From Noviherbaspirillum sp. UKPF54 (GTDB lineage Bacteria; Pseudomonadota; Gammaproteobacteria; Burkholderiales; Burkholderiaceae_D): a stretch of DNA of 64,000 nt. Made by a program: the position numbers and the translations under genes. Below are positions 20,246 to 28,482 of this stretch, piece by piece; position 1 is the first letter of the stretch; every line of letters starts with the position of its first letter. A model generated the notes under the pieces. It was given only the letters and a program-made list of their open reading frames with translations. It had not been told where the DNA came from and searched no databases. The stretch is taken from assembly GCF_007874125.1 (NCBI RefSeq), contig NZ_CP040128.1:372001-436000 (forward strand), given 5' to 3'.

Positions 20246-21817
20246 TCACGCCGCATCGGCGGCGGCCCGCCTGGCGCGGCGCGCGGTCTTGACTGGGGTT
20301 TTCAACGGCAGGGGCGTGACGCTGGCGCGGGCGGGTTCTTCCGCTGCGGCGTGCGCCTTGACCGTTCTCCTTGCGGCCTTGCGCCGGGGCGCTTTCCTCT
20401 GTTCCGCCTGCAGCAGCGCCATCAGTTCCAGATGCGCCTCGCTCATGAATTTCGCCAGTTCGCGCACGTCCGGCATGGCGCGGCGGCATGCGATCAAGCC
20501 GAATTCGAGCGCGCCGTTATAGCTCATCACGGTGATGTTGAGCGCGATGCCGTGCAGCGGTATCGACAACGGGTAATAGCTCGCCATGCGCGCGCCCGCC
20601 ATGTACAAGGGCGTCTGCACGCCGGGCACGTTGGAAATGAGCACGTTGGCGAGCGGCGGCACCCGGTCGGCCAGGCGCGTACGGCTGTACAGCGACGCGA
20701 ACGCGCTCATCAGCCACGGCACGCCCAGGCTCGGCAGATCCGTCGGCAGCGCCGATTTGACGCGGCTGAGCGTGGACTTCAGGGAGCTGGAGGATGCAAC
20801 GATCTCCAGCATGCGCTCCTTCGCGCCGGCCTGGTCCGTCGGCAGGCTGGCCAGCGCCATGCTGAACTGGTTGTTTTGCTCGGTATTGCCCTGCGCACGC
20901 AGGTTCACCGGCATCACCACCTTCAGCGGCTCGGCGGGCAGCGCGCCCCGGGCGTCGAGGTAGCGCCGCAAGGCGCCGCTGCATACGGCCAGCACGGCAT
21001 CGTTGAGGCTGCCGCCGAACGCGTTTCCGACAGCCTTGGCTTCGACCAGCGGAATCCGGACGGTGGCGAAGACGCGCTGGTTGGTGATGGTGGTGTTGAG
21101 CGGCGTTCTCGGGCCCGGCTTGAGCCGGTTCGCCAGGCCGCCACGCTTGCCGCCTTTTCCGTTTTTGCCGGCTGACGGCAGCATCAGGCTGCCGACGGCC
21201 TTGGCCGTGGTCGGCAGGTATTTCACGATCTTCCAGTACTGCGTGGCGGTGTGGCGTAGCACGTTGGCGATCATGGCGCTGACGCCGGGCTGGTCCGCCG
21301 CCTTCGTGCGCTCCGGCAGTGTGGCTGCCGCGCGCGGCAGCGGGCTCGTATCGAGCACGGCGCGCGATACCGATTCCGCCCCCACGCCGTCGATCGCCGC
21401 GTGATGGACCTTGATGTAGAGCGCAACCTGGCCCGACTTCAAGCCTTCGATCACATGGAACTCCCACAGCGGCCGGCTGCGGTCGAGCAGGTGGGAATGC
21501 AGCCGCGCCGCCACCGCTTCCAGCTGCGCCATGGTGCCCGGCCGGGGCAGCATGACGCGTTGCACGTGGTAGTCGAGATCGACTTCGCCATCCTCGACCC
21601 ATACCGGGTTGGCGAAATCCAGCGGCAGGTGGGCGAGTTTCTTGGTGAAGAGGTCGGCCAGGTGAATGCGGCCGGCCACATGCGCCTTCACGTCTTCATG
21701 GAAGTCGCCGCAATAGCCTGGCGGCAGATCGAACAGGTGCAGGGCGCCGATATGCATGGGCATTTCCGGCAGTTCCAGATGCAGAAATGCCGCATCCAGG
21801 CCGCTGAGTTGTTTCAT
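20246..21817 (-). CDS. wax ester synthase/diacylglycerol acyltransferase (WS/DGAT) with basic C-terminal tail
   Basis: This bifunctional acyltransferase makes wax esters or triacylglycerol from acyl-CoA. The catalytic HHxxxDG is present as HHAAIDGVG, with PLWEFHVIEGL before it and NVLISNVPGVQTPLYMAG near the end. The ATG at 21817 has AGGAG five bases upstream; length is 523 residues. The last 55 or so residues are an added Lys/Arg/Ala-rich tail (RKAPRRKAARRTVKAH) like histone H1-type tails. Phasin-like or DNA/granule-surface binding is possible. It converges with the YhgE/Pip gene. Confidence 0.93.
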   Translation of the reverse strand: MKQLSGLDAAFLHLELPEMPMHIGALHLFDLPPGYCGDFHEDVKAHVAGRIHLADLFTKKLAHLPLDFANPVWVEDGEVDLDYHVQRVMLPRPGTMAQLEAVAARLHSHLLDRSRPLWEFHVIEGLKSGQVALYIKVHHAAIDGVGAESVSRAVLDTSPLPRAAATLPERTKAADQPGVSAMIANVLRHTATQYWKIVKYLPTTAKAVGSLMLPSAGKNGKGGKRGGLANRLKPGPRTPLNTTITNQRVFATVRIPLVEAKAVGNAFGGSLNDAVLAVCSGALRRYLDARGALPAEPLKVVMPVNLRAQGNTEQNNQFSMALASLPTDQAGAKERMLEIVASSSSLKSTLSRVKSALPTDLPSLGVPWLMSAFASLYSRTRLADRVPPLANVLISNVPGVQTPLYMAGARMASYYPLSIPLHGIALNITVMSYNGALEFGLIACRRAMPDVRELAKFMSEAHLELMALLQAEQRKAPRRKAARRTVKAHAAAEEPARASVTPLPLKTPVKTARRARRAAADAA

Positions 21818-21952
21818 TGCTTCTCCTATGGTGGACTGACTGGTCGGGAAACGCGTCAGTCTTCCACAATGAAAAAGCGGGCTTTGGACTTTCCTCAATC
21901 AAATAGGTCATGTGACCAGTAGTAGGGGCTCTAATCAAGGCGGCGCGCCTGC

Positions 21953-22966
21953 TCAGCGCCGCTTGAAGAATTCCCACATGACGTCGTTGGCCGAGATCGC
22001 CTGCGAGGGCGGCTCGTCGCCGCGCGCCTTCTGGCCGCCGGGCCAGGAATGGCCGCCGCTCTCGGTCACGCAGAGCTCGACTTCGGCCTGGCCCCGGCAA
22101 GGCGCATGCAGCTCGCAATAGGCGCCGTCCTTGTCGAGGATGCGGCGCGGCTTCGCGCTGCAGCCGTCCAGCTGCACCCATTTGGCCACCGTGTCGGCGA
22201 CCGAGGTGAAATCGGTGACCTTCGAGGCGTCCGGCAGCCCCGGCCCCGCGCCGCCGGCAAACAGCACGTGGTTGTCATTTCTGGCGTGGATGTGCAGCAC
22301 TGCTACCGGGCTTTTCGGGTTACAGCTGCGCGTGTTGTCGGTGCCGGCTACCGACGCGATGGCTCTGAACACGTCGGGCATCTCGCAGGCGAGGCGGTAG
22401 GCCATCATGCCGCCGTTGGACATGCCGGTGGCGTAGACGCGGTTGCGGTCGATGTTCATCTGGCGCGTGAGGCGATCGACCGCTTGCCGGATGAAACCGG
22501 CGTCGTCGATATTTTCATCGCGCGCGCCGCCGCAGCAGTTGCCGGCGTTCCAGGTTGCGAACTTGCCGGACCGCAGTTTGCTGAAGCCGTTGGGGAACAG
22601 GGCGACAAAGCCTTCGCGCTCGGACTTGCCGATCAAGCCGTAGCGGGCGTCATCGGCCTGGTAATCCATACTGCCGCCGCCGCCGTGCAGCGCCACCAGC
22701 AGCGGCGCGGGCGTGGCCGGATCGTACTTCGCCGGGACATGGACCCGGTACGTGCGCGTGAGCCCGCCGTGCTCCAGCTCGAAGCGGTAGTCGCCCGGCT
22801 GCGTAATCCGTTCGCCGGCGTCGGCGGCGCCCTGCTGCTGCCGTTGCAGCCGGCGCTCCTTGAGCCACTGCCGCAGCGGCCCATCCGCGGCGGACGAGGG
22901 CGGCGCCAGGGCGATGCCGCTGGCGAGCAGTGCAAGGGAGAGGGCAAGTGAGGCGTATCGTTTCAT
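21953..22966 (-). CDS. exported PHB-depolymerase/feruloyl-esterase family hydrolase
   Basis: The 337-residue protein has a signal peptide ending SSAAD, then an alpha/beta hydrolase of the LpqC/PHB depolymerase family. Landmarks are LLVALHGGGGSMD (oxyanion region), GMSNGGMMAYRLA (nucleophile Ser) and SGGHSWPGG (catalytic His). It would cleave polyester or aryl ester substrates outside the cytoplasm. GGAG precedes the ATG by seven bases. It lies upstream of the WS/DGAT gene on the same strand, about 135 bases away, suggesting a loose link with storage lipid or polyester metabolism. Confidence 0.88.
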   Translation of the reverse strand: MKRYASLALSLALLASGIALAPPSSAADGPLRQWLKERRLQRQQQGAADAGERITQPGDYRFELEHGGLTRTYRVHVPAKYDPATPAPLLVALHGGGGSMDYQADDARYGLIGKSEREGFVALFPNGFSKLRSGKFATWNAGNCCGGARDENIDDAGFIRQAVDRLTRQMNIDRNRVYATGMSNGGMMAYRLACEMPDVFRAIASVAGTDNTRSCNPKSPVAVLHIHARNDNHVLFAGGAGPGLPDASKVTDFTSVADTVAKWVQLDGCSAKPRRILDKDGAYCELHAPCRGQAEVELCVTESGGHSWPGGQKARGDEPPSQAISANDVMWEFFKRR

Positions 22967-23073
22967 GGATGACTCCGGATGTCCAAACTGCAAAATCTTT
23001 ATCTTCCCGATAAACTGCAATCTTATGCGGCGGCGCGCCGCCTCCGGTAACTATAAGAAGGAATCATGGAAAA

Positions 23074-23781
23074 ATGATGGGAAATTTCCAGGTGTTCGAT
23101 CCCGCCTTGCTCGACGGCGCAGGACTGAATCGGCAGGCGGTGTTCGATCTTGATGCGCTGCCGACGGACATCGCCGCCGCGGTCGCCGCGAGTTGCACTC
23201 CCGGCCGCTCCTATCGCCAGCTGATCCTGATCGGGCACGCCGGCAGAAAACTGTGGCAATCCGTCACCGCCGCCGGCATCGCCTCGGACGATCCGATCGA
23301 CGACTTCACTGTGCGGACGGTAAGGCAATGGTTCGCCGGCAGCCTGGCGCAACACGCTTACGACATCCTTTACCCGGGCACCCAGGCGATCGGTTTGCAG
23401 CGTCTCGGCCAGCTGGCTGGATGGCACCACGCCAGCCCGTTCATGGTGGGCATCGATTCCGAGTGGGGTTCCTGGTACGCCTACCGCGCGCTGGTGGTGG
23501 CGGACACCCGCTTCGAGCCGACCAGGCCGGTGCGCGGCGTGCATCCGTGCGCGACGTGCCAGCACAGGGTATGCGTGACCAGTTGCCCGGCCGGCGCCTT
23601 GAGCGGGGAGCAATTCGACCTGGCAAAATGCGTTGCCTATCGCAAGCGCGAGGGATCGCAGTGCAGGGCCACCTGCCTGGCCAGGATCAGTTGTCCCGTT
23701 GGCAGCAGCCACCGTTATTGCGACGCACAGATCCGCCATACCTATGTCGGGTCCATGCGCGCGATTGAACGGTACTACTGA
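23074..23781 (+). CDS. cytosolic 4Fe-4S ferredoxin-like protein
   Basis: The 235-residue protein has no signal peptide. Its C-terminal half holds eight clustered cysteines in the patterns CATCQHRVC-x3-CP and C-x10-C-x3-C-x5-CP, consistent with two 4Fe-4S clusters as in the ferredoxin part of epoxyqueuosine reductase-like proteins. The N-terminal half is alpha/beta and unassigned. The start at 23074 overlaps the stop of a three-codon frame beginning at 23065, whose AAGGA sits close by, so translation may be coupled. The reaction is unknown. Confidence 0.78.
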   Translation: MMGNFQVFDPALLDGAGLNRQAVFDLDALPTDIAAAVAASCTPGRSYRQLILIGHAGRKLWQSVTAAGIASDDPIDDFTVRTVRQWFAGSLAQHAYDILYPGTQAIGLQRLGQLAGWHHASPFMVGIDSEWGSWYAYRALVVADTRFEPTRPVRGVHPCATCQHRVCVTSCPAGALSGEQFDLAKCVAYRKREGSQCRATCLARISCPVGSSHRYCDAQIRHTYVGSMRAIERYY

Positions 23782-23978
23782 CGCGCAGTAATCCCGCGAG
23801 CGCCCGCGGCATGGAGAGAGGGGCAAGGCGAGTTCCTGAAACTGCACGACCTCGGACATTGGTCAAATACCGTACGCGATGTGCGTCAACGCAGCGCGAA
23901 ATTTCCGCCCCCGCATTGATCATCCCGAATCGCTCCACATAATGGTAAGTCCTCCAACCTTGATTCAAGGAGTGACTC

Positions 23979-24377
23979 ATGAAGCCTTTTGCTCTCCTGG
24001 CGGCATCCATGGTGATCCCCGCCGTTATTGCATCCGCACAAACTCCCTCGACAACCAGCACCACGAGCACCTCGATTCCTTTCATCCCGCTCATTTCCAA
24101 TGGCGGCGGCAGCACCCTGACCGGCACCACGACGCCCGGCTCGGCATGGTTCATCGACACGGCCAAGGGCCTGGTGGTGTTCTGCACCCAGACTAACACC
24201 GGCACGAGCACGACCACCAGCACGAGCGGCGCGCCAACATTCGCCTGCTCCGCGCAGGCGGTGCCGACGGCCGCCAGCAGCGGCACCTCGGGCGGCGGCA
24301 CGCCGGCCACCGGAGGTTCCTCGAGCGGCGGCACACCGGCTACTGGAGGCGCCGGCACCAATCCGATGGGCGGCTAA
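23979..24377 (+). CDS. secreted Ser/Thr/Gly-rich small protein
   Basis: The 132-residue protein has a signal peptide (FALLAASMVIPAVIASAQ). A Thr/Ser linker, a short core (GSAWFIDTAKGLVVFC) and one further Cys that could form a disulfide follow. It ends in a Gly-rich tail with two copies of SSGGTPATGG-like sequence. Composition recalls the Thr-rich exported protein at 10284 without clear homology. AAGGAG precedes the ATG. No family is recognised. Confidence 0.68.
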   Translation: MKPFALLAASMVIPAVIASAQTPSTTSTTSTSIPFIPLISNGGGSTLTGTTTPGSAWFIDTAKGLVVFCTQTNTGTSTTTSTSGAPTFACSAQAVPTAASSGTSGGGTPATGGSSSGGTPATGGAGTNPMGG

Positions 24378-24538
24378 CGGCAGCGATGTGCCTGTTCGTC
24401 ACCGCCAGGCATTCGTCTTTGCCGGCGAGCGGCGGTCGCGGCGCTCCGACCGGCGCCGCGCCGCTGGCAACGTTGACGGAATTTATCCGATTCCCGCGCG
24501 GTCAAACCCGTTCGTTTCCGGATCTCGGGGAGATCGAA

Positions 24539-25045
24539 ATGGATGTGGACAAGCAAGCCAACGAAGGCATGGAAAAGGTGGCGCAGCTCGTTGAGGAAAT
24601 CAAGTTCGCGATGCTGACGACATGCGAGCACGGCGACACCCTGCATAGCCGGCCGATGACGACGCTGCAAATGGACAGCGACGGCTACCTGTGGTTTTTT
24701 ACGAGCCTCGATTCCCACAAGGTCGACGACGTCAGCGAGCAAGCCAGCGTGAACCTGGCCTATGCCCGCCCTGACAAGCAGGACTACCTGTCGGTTGCGG
24801 GCACCGCCGAACTGGTGCGCGACCGCAAGAAAATGGAAGAATTGTGGACGCCGTGGCTGCAACCCTGGTTCCGCGACGGTCTGGACGACCCCAATCTTGC
24901 GCTGCTGAAGGTCAAGCTCGAAGAGGCTTACTACTGGGATGCGCCCGGCAGCGCGGTCAAGCGCCTGTACGGCCTGGCGAAGGGGATATTAACCGGCAAG
25001 ACCGACGCCCTGGGCGAGCACGGCAGGGCACATCCGCCGCACTGA
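24539..25045 (+). CDS. general-stress pyridoxamine 5'-phosphate oxidase-like protein
   Basis: The 168-residue protein matches the general stress protein 26 branch of the FMN-binding split barrel. It shows AMLTTCEHGDTLHSRPM, DGYLWFFTSLDSHKV and a conserved C-terminal WFRDGLDDPNLALLKV. These proteins bind FMN or F420-like cofactors and are usually not true PNPO enzymes. The ATG at 24539 has GGGGAG six bases before it. The longer reading from 24386 overlaps a Pro/Ala-rich non-conserved segment and is rejected. Confidence 0.88.
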   Translation: MDVDKQANEGMEKVAQLVEEIKFAMLTTCEHGDTLHSRPMTTLQMDSDGYLWFFTSLDSHKVDDVSEQASVNLAYARPDKQDYLSVAGTAELVRDRKKMEELWTPWLQPWFRDGLDDPNLALLKVKLEEAYYWDAPGSAVKRLYGLAKGILTGKTDALGEHGRAHPPH

Positions 25046-25118
25046 ACATCGATTGGCGGTGCGCGCATGCCGAAAAGCGCCCCCTTTTTTCGACAAACGT
25101 GTTACACTTGCGCCCCTC

Positions 25119-25195
25119 GCGGCTGTAGCTCAGCTGGATAGAGTACTTGGCTACGAACCAAGGGGTCGTGGGTTCGATTCCTGCCAGCCGCACCA
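25119..25195 (+). tRNA. tRNA-Arg(ACG)
   Basis: The 77-base gene folds into a full cloverleaf with acceptor GCGGCTG/CAGCCGC, anticodon loop CTACGAA (anticodon ACG, which tRNA adenosine deaminase turns to ICG), T-loop GGTTCGATTCC and an encoded CCA. A terminator follows nine bases downstream. Confidence 0.97.
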
Positions 25196-25203
25196 TACAC
25201 GAA

Positions 25204-25235
25204 GGGGCCACATTTTTCGGAATGTGGCCCCTTTT
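25204..25235 (+). terminator. intrinsic terminator after tRNA-Arg
   Basis: GGGGCCACATT pairs with AATGTGGCCCC over eleven bases around a six-base loop, followed by TTTT. On the other strand it could also help end infA transcription, though the tract there is shorter. Confidence 0.88.
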
Positions 25236-25294
25236 CTGTTTTCTATTTCTAATCTCTGATCGCTCGGCTCCGGCATGCCGGGGCCGAAGCGGCA

Positions 25295-25558
25295 TCAGCG
25301 GCGGCGCTGGTAGCCGCCGGTGCGGGCGGGACCGCGCTGTTCGAGATGACGGAAGGTGATCCGGCCCTTGCTCAAGTCGTAGGGCGACAATTCAATCGAT
25401 ACCTTGTCGCCGGCCAGGATGCGGATATGGTGCTGGCGCATCTTTCCCGAGGTATAGGCGATCAGCTGGTGTCCATTCTCGAGATCGACGCGAAAACGCG
25501 AATCCGGCAGCACTTCGGTGACGAGGCCATTCATTTCGAGCAAGTCTTCTTTAGCCAT
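25295..25558 (-). CDS. infA: translation initiation factor IF-1 (long, stand-alone paralogue)
   Basis: The 87-residue S1/OB-fold protein reads [20 protein letters not shown] and includes the conserved [17 protein letters not shown]-1 binds the ribosomal A site with IF-2 and IF-3. The canonical infA of about 72 residues sits in ribosomal protein operons. This one is alone, longer, and ends in a basic Gly/Arg tail (GGYQRRR), as in the second IF-1 of Burkholderiales. Whether a canonical copy exists elsewhere is not visible. Confidence 0.93.
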   Translation of the reverse strand: MAKEDLLEMNGLVTEVLPDSRFRVDLENGHQLIAYTSGKMRQHHIRILAGDKVSIELSPYDLSKGRITFRHLEQRGPARTGGYQRRR

Positions 25559-25973
25559 GATGTAATCCAATATCAAATTGCGCCGGGAGCCCATGCCCGA
25601 TGCCGCGCCTGCGATGCATCGAGACGGGCCATTCCAGGCAGTGGGCGCGCAAGCGCCGGGTGGAGAAAAGCAAACAACGCCACCGGCGTCAAGCGGGCCG
25701 GCGCGGACATAGGGCGCCGCACGGGGCGGCGGCGAATACGGCAATGAACGATGAAGGTGGTCAGCGCACGTAAAGTGGTGATCTCTGCGCGACCGAGGAA
25801 CTGGAAAAGGCGGATGCGGAAACCGGGTTCCGGCCAAGCGGACAATCGCCATCGGACTGCCGCACTATACCACAGGCGGTCATGCCGCGCTGCCGGAGGG
25901 CATGGCAGCGCCGTTCGGCCATGGTGAAATGACAGGTGACGAATGGCTGCGCAACCGGCGCGGTCAGCCAGTG
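25559..25973. other. intergenic region upstream of infA
   Basis: These 415 bases carry no convincing gene. Open frames on both strands are Arg/Ala/Pro-rich readings without start signals. On the minus strand a TATAGT near 25862 is a candidate -10 for infA, which would leave a leader of roughly 300 bases. Confidence 0.4.
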
Positions 25974-26249
25974 TTACCGCGTGCGCGGCGAGGCAAAGGT
26001 TTCCGGCCGCAAGATTAGCGGCGAGCCGGTCACGCCGGCGGCGGCCAGCCGTCGCGCGATGCCGTGGATGTACGCTTCGAAGGTCTTGAAGATGCCCATG
26101 ATGTCGGCGTGCGGGTTGTCGCCGTCGACGGCGCGCAGCTTGCAAAGCGCTTGCGTCGTGATCAGGCAATCGCGCCTGGCATAATCCACCACGACGGTAA
26201 AGGCCACGCCTTCGGGCGAGAGGCGCGGCGCGTTGAGCGGTTGGTTCAT
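25974..26249 (-). CDS. DUF1488-like small protein
   Basis: The 91-residue protein reads VAFTVVVDYARRDCLITTQAL near its start and is otherwise helical (IMGIFKTFEAYIHGIARRLAAAG). The V-x-F...C-x-I...AL arrangement resembles DUF1488, a small domain of unknown function. It is divergent from the small gene at 26367 with 117 bases between them. A weak AAGG precedes the ATG at 26249. Confidence 0.58.
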   Translation of the reverse strand: MNQPLNAPRLSPEGVAFTVVVDYARRDCLITTQALCKLRAVDGDNPHADIMGIFKTFEAYIHGIARRLAAAGVTGSPLILRPETFASPRTR

Positions 26250-26366
26250 GATGTGCCTTTGAAGAATGTTGCGTTGGAGGAGCGGCCGCGTGCGCGACGC
26301 GCGAACACGCGATGCAACGATCGCGGTACGCCTTACGTTTGTTTCTTCTCCTTTGGAGAGGTCATC

Positions 26367-26582
26367 ATGACGAAGTGTGAAATCATGGCCCTGATCATGC
26401 GCAAGGAAGACCAGTTCGAAGGCGATCCCTTTACCGCCGCGGCAAAGCTGGTTTACTGCCTTGAGCTGCTGGCCGGGCGGCAAGCCATTGTCAAATTGTC
26501 GGCATGCAATGACGGGGTGCCATGTGATGTACGAAAAATACTGAGCGATACTGTTAGGCGTTTGAGCGGATTGCCTGTATAG
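26367..26582 (+). CDS. small helical protein, unknown
   Basis: The frame encodes 71 residues (MTKCEIMALIMRKEDQFEGD...) with a good GGAGAG ribosome site seven bases before the ATG. It contains three cysteines and predicted helices and has no signal peptide. The ribosome site and divergent spacing from the neighbouring small gene argue that it is real. No family is recognised. Confidence 0.55.
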   Translation: MTKCEIMALIMRKEDQFEGDPFTAAAKLVYCLELLAGRQAIVKLSACNDGVPCDVRKILSDTVRRLSGLPV

Positions 26583-26741
26583 TGGACTTCCGCACTTGTA
26601 TCAAGTCGTCGTCTTTGCTGGTCTCGTTCCCGTTTTGCTCTTTCCTGAAGAGCCATTCCTGTCTGATTCCTTTCGGTCGTATTCCTTGGTCTCGAGTGCA
26701 TTTCGGGCACCCGCCCTTATTTCGTTTCAAAAGGAAATCAC
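26583..26741 (+). promoter_or_regulatory. long leader of the cold-shock gene
   Basis: About 150 bases precede the csp start, beginning after a TATAGT (26577). The leader is pyrimidine-rich with repeated CTTTCCTG/CATTCCTG/GATTCCTT-like segments and ends with AAAAGGAAATCAC before the ATG. Long structured leaders of cold-shock mRNAs control stability and translation by temperature. Such a role here is inferred from position and length only. Confidence 0.45.
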
Positions 26742-26951
26742 ATGACTACGCAAACCGGCACCGTAAAATGGTTCAACGACTCCAAGGGCTTCGGCTTCAT
26801 CAAGCCCGACGAGGGCGGCGACGACCTCTTCGCGCACTTCCAGGACATTCAGTCCACCGGCTTCAAGAGCCTCGCTGAAAACCAGCGCGTGTCCTTCGAG
26901 CGCGGCATGGGCCCGAAGGGCGCCAAGGCAACGAATATTCGCCCCATCTAA
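26742..26951 (+). CDS. cold-shock domain protein (CspA family)
   Basis: This 69-residue single cold-shock domain has [16 protein letters not shown] (RNP1) and DDLFAHF (RNP2), the nucleic-acid binding face of CspA proteins. It would bind single-stranded RNA/DNA and melt secondary structure. AAGGA precedes the ATG, and a terminator follows 100 bases downstream, so it is monocistronic with a long leader. Confidence 0.95.
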   Translation: MTTQTGTVKWFNDSKGFGFIKPDEGGDDLFAHFQDIQSTGFKSLAENQRVSFERGMGPKGAKATNIRPI

Positions 26952-27051
26952 AGGCGATACTCTTTTTTCCGCAGGCCGGCGGCGCACAAGCGCCACCTCG
27001 CCTTGGAGACACCTTGCAGATAGCCTGGGTCTCGACTGTTGCGGAAAGCGA

Positions 27052-27077
27052 AAGCCCGTCACTGACGGGCTTTTTTT
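27052..27077 (+). terminator. intrinsic terminator after csp
   Basis: AAGCCCGTC-ACT-GACGGGCTT forms a nine-pair stem with a three-base loop and continues into a T-run. Confidence 0.88.
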
Positions 27078-27136
27078 CATCCGGCACATTCCTGCCGCAC
27101 CTTGTCCGCTTTGCGGACAAGGCAGACGCGGCGCGC

Positions 27137-28261
27137 TCAATGTTGCAGGTTCCACTGCCTTGTCGGCATGGCGATGATTTCCGTCGCATCCGGCTGGCCC
27201 GCCGCGACATTAAATGCGCTGATGCGCGCATGCAGCACGCCGGTGGGCAATGCCGACGTGTCGAAGTCCAGCCAGGCGAACTTCCTGTCGGCCGACACGG
27301 CAAACACGCCCAGGCGCGGCGCATAGCCGGTAGCCGGCAGCAGCTCGACATTCTGCAGGCCGCTGCCGCGCACTTCGAGCCGGGTGGCGCCGCTGACGAT
27401 GTCGCCATGCACCGGCGCCATCGTCACCGATGCGGTAAACGACGTCGTTCCATTCCTGACATCCCAGCGCCGCGCCGGCATGGCCACGATTTCCCGGGCA
27501 TTGGGCTGTCCATCGGTCACGTTGAACGCGCTGATTCTGACATCGTGCACACCATCGGGCAGCGACCGGGTGTCGAGGTCCAGCCAGGCAAGCGTCCTGT
27601 CCGCCGACACGTTGAAGACGCCCAGTCGCGGCGCATAGCCGCTGGCGGGCAAGAGTTCGGCGTTCGCAATTGCGCTGCCGCGGATTTCCAGCCGCGTTGT
27701 GCCGCTGATCACGGCGCCGTCGGCGGGTGCGGCGGTGAGCGTGGCGGCAAAAGCGGCCGTCGGCGCAGACGTGTTGCTGATGTTCCAGGTGCGCGCCGGC
27801 ATCGCGATGATTTCCGTCGCGCCCGGCTGTCCTGCCGCGACATTGAAGGCGCTGATCCGCACGCTCAGCGGCCCGTTGGGCAGCGCCGTGGTGTCGAGAT
27901 CCATCCAGGCCCGGGTCTTGTCCCCGGATATGTTGAACACCCCCAGGCGCGGGCTGTATCCGGATGCCGGCAGCAATTCGACGTTGGCCATGTCGTTGCC
28001 GCTCACTTCCAGCCGCACCAGGCCGGCAAGCGCTGCGCCGCCGGCCGGCGCCATCGCTGCCGCGACGAAAAATGGCGCGGTCGGCACGCTGGAACAGCGC
28101 GGATCGAGGCTGCAGGAATTGAGGATCCTGCCATCGGATGTAAAAAAGGTGGGCAAGAGCCGCGCGCCGGTTGCGCCGGCATCCCCATTCTCTCCGCCAC
28201 CGCATGCGCCAAGCAGCATGAGCAGGCCGGTCGCTGGCAAGACCTTCAAGATGGATAACAT
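27137..28261 (-). CDS. lipoprotein with three tandem beta-domain repeats
   Basis: The 374-residue protein has a lipoprotein signal with lipobox LLGAC. After about 45 residues come three repeats of about 100 residues, at roughly 67-165, 166-270 and 271-374. Each contains RLEVxGxxxxNVELLPAxG, PRLGVF, then DLDTxxLP, RISAFNV and EIIAMPAR-W. The units look like secreted Ig-like beta-domains. GGAGAG precedes the ATG at 28261. Function is unknown; an adhesion or cell-surface role is only a guess. Confidence 0.78.
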   Translation of the reverse strand: MLSILKVLPATGLLMLLGACGGGENGDAGATGARLLPTFFTSDGRILNSCSLDPRCSSVPTAPFFVAAAMAPAGGAALAGLVRLEVSGNDMANVELLPASGYSPRLGVFNISGDKTRAWMDLDTTALPNGPLSVRISAFNVAAGQPGATEIIAMPARTWNISNTSAPTAAFAATLTAAPADGAVISGTTRLEIRGSAIANAELLPASGYAPRLGVFNVSADRTLAWLDLDTRSLPDGVHDVRISAFNVTDGQPNAREIVAMPARRWDVRNGTTSFTASVTMAPVHGDIVSGATRLEVRGSGLQNVELLPATGYAPRLGVFAVSADRKFAWLDFDTSALPTGVLHARISAFNVAAGQPDATEIIAMPTRQWNLQH

Positions 28262-28482
28262 GATGGTTTCTCTCCGATAGTTGGATCGCGCGCCCGGCGA
28301 CGAGTTGCGCATCGCCGCCGCGCCCGCCAGGGGTACAGCAGGCCGCGTGCCAGCTCCGGCGGACGCGCACGGGGAGGCCTTTCGGTCATTCTTCTGGTTG
28401 TTGATTTTTCAATAATTTAAATGTAGAACTGTAGCTTCAATAAAAAACAATCAAGGCCGCATTCACGCGCGGGAGGAGCAAC

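Noticed and set aside
25204..25235. Hairpin considered as a regulatory element of infA
   Set aside because: It lies downstream of infA and of the tRNA, where a terminator is expected.
25119..25295. tRNA-Arg considered as an integration site for a mobile element
   Set aside because: No integrase, no direct repeat of the tRNA 3' end and ordinary housekeeping genes on both sides.
27137..28261. Repeated DNA that might suggest a CRISPR or satellite array
   Set aside because: The repeats are about 310 bases, diverged and in frame within one protein; there are no short identical repeats with unique spacers.
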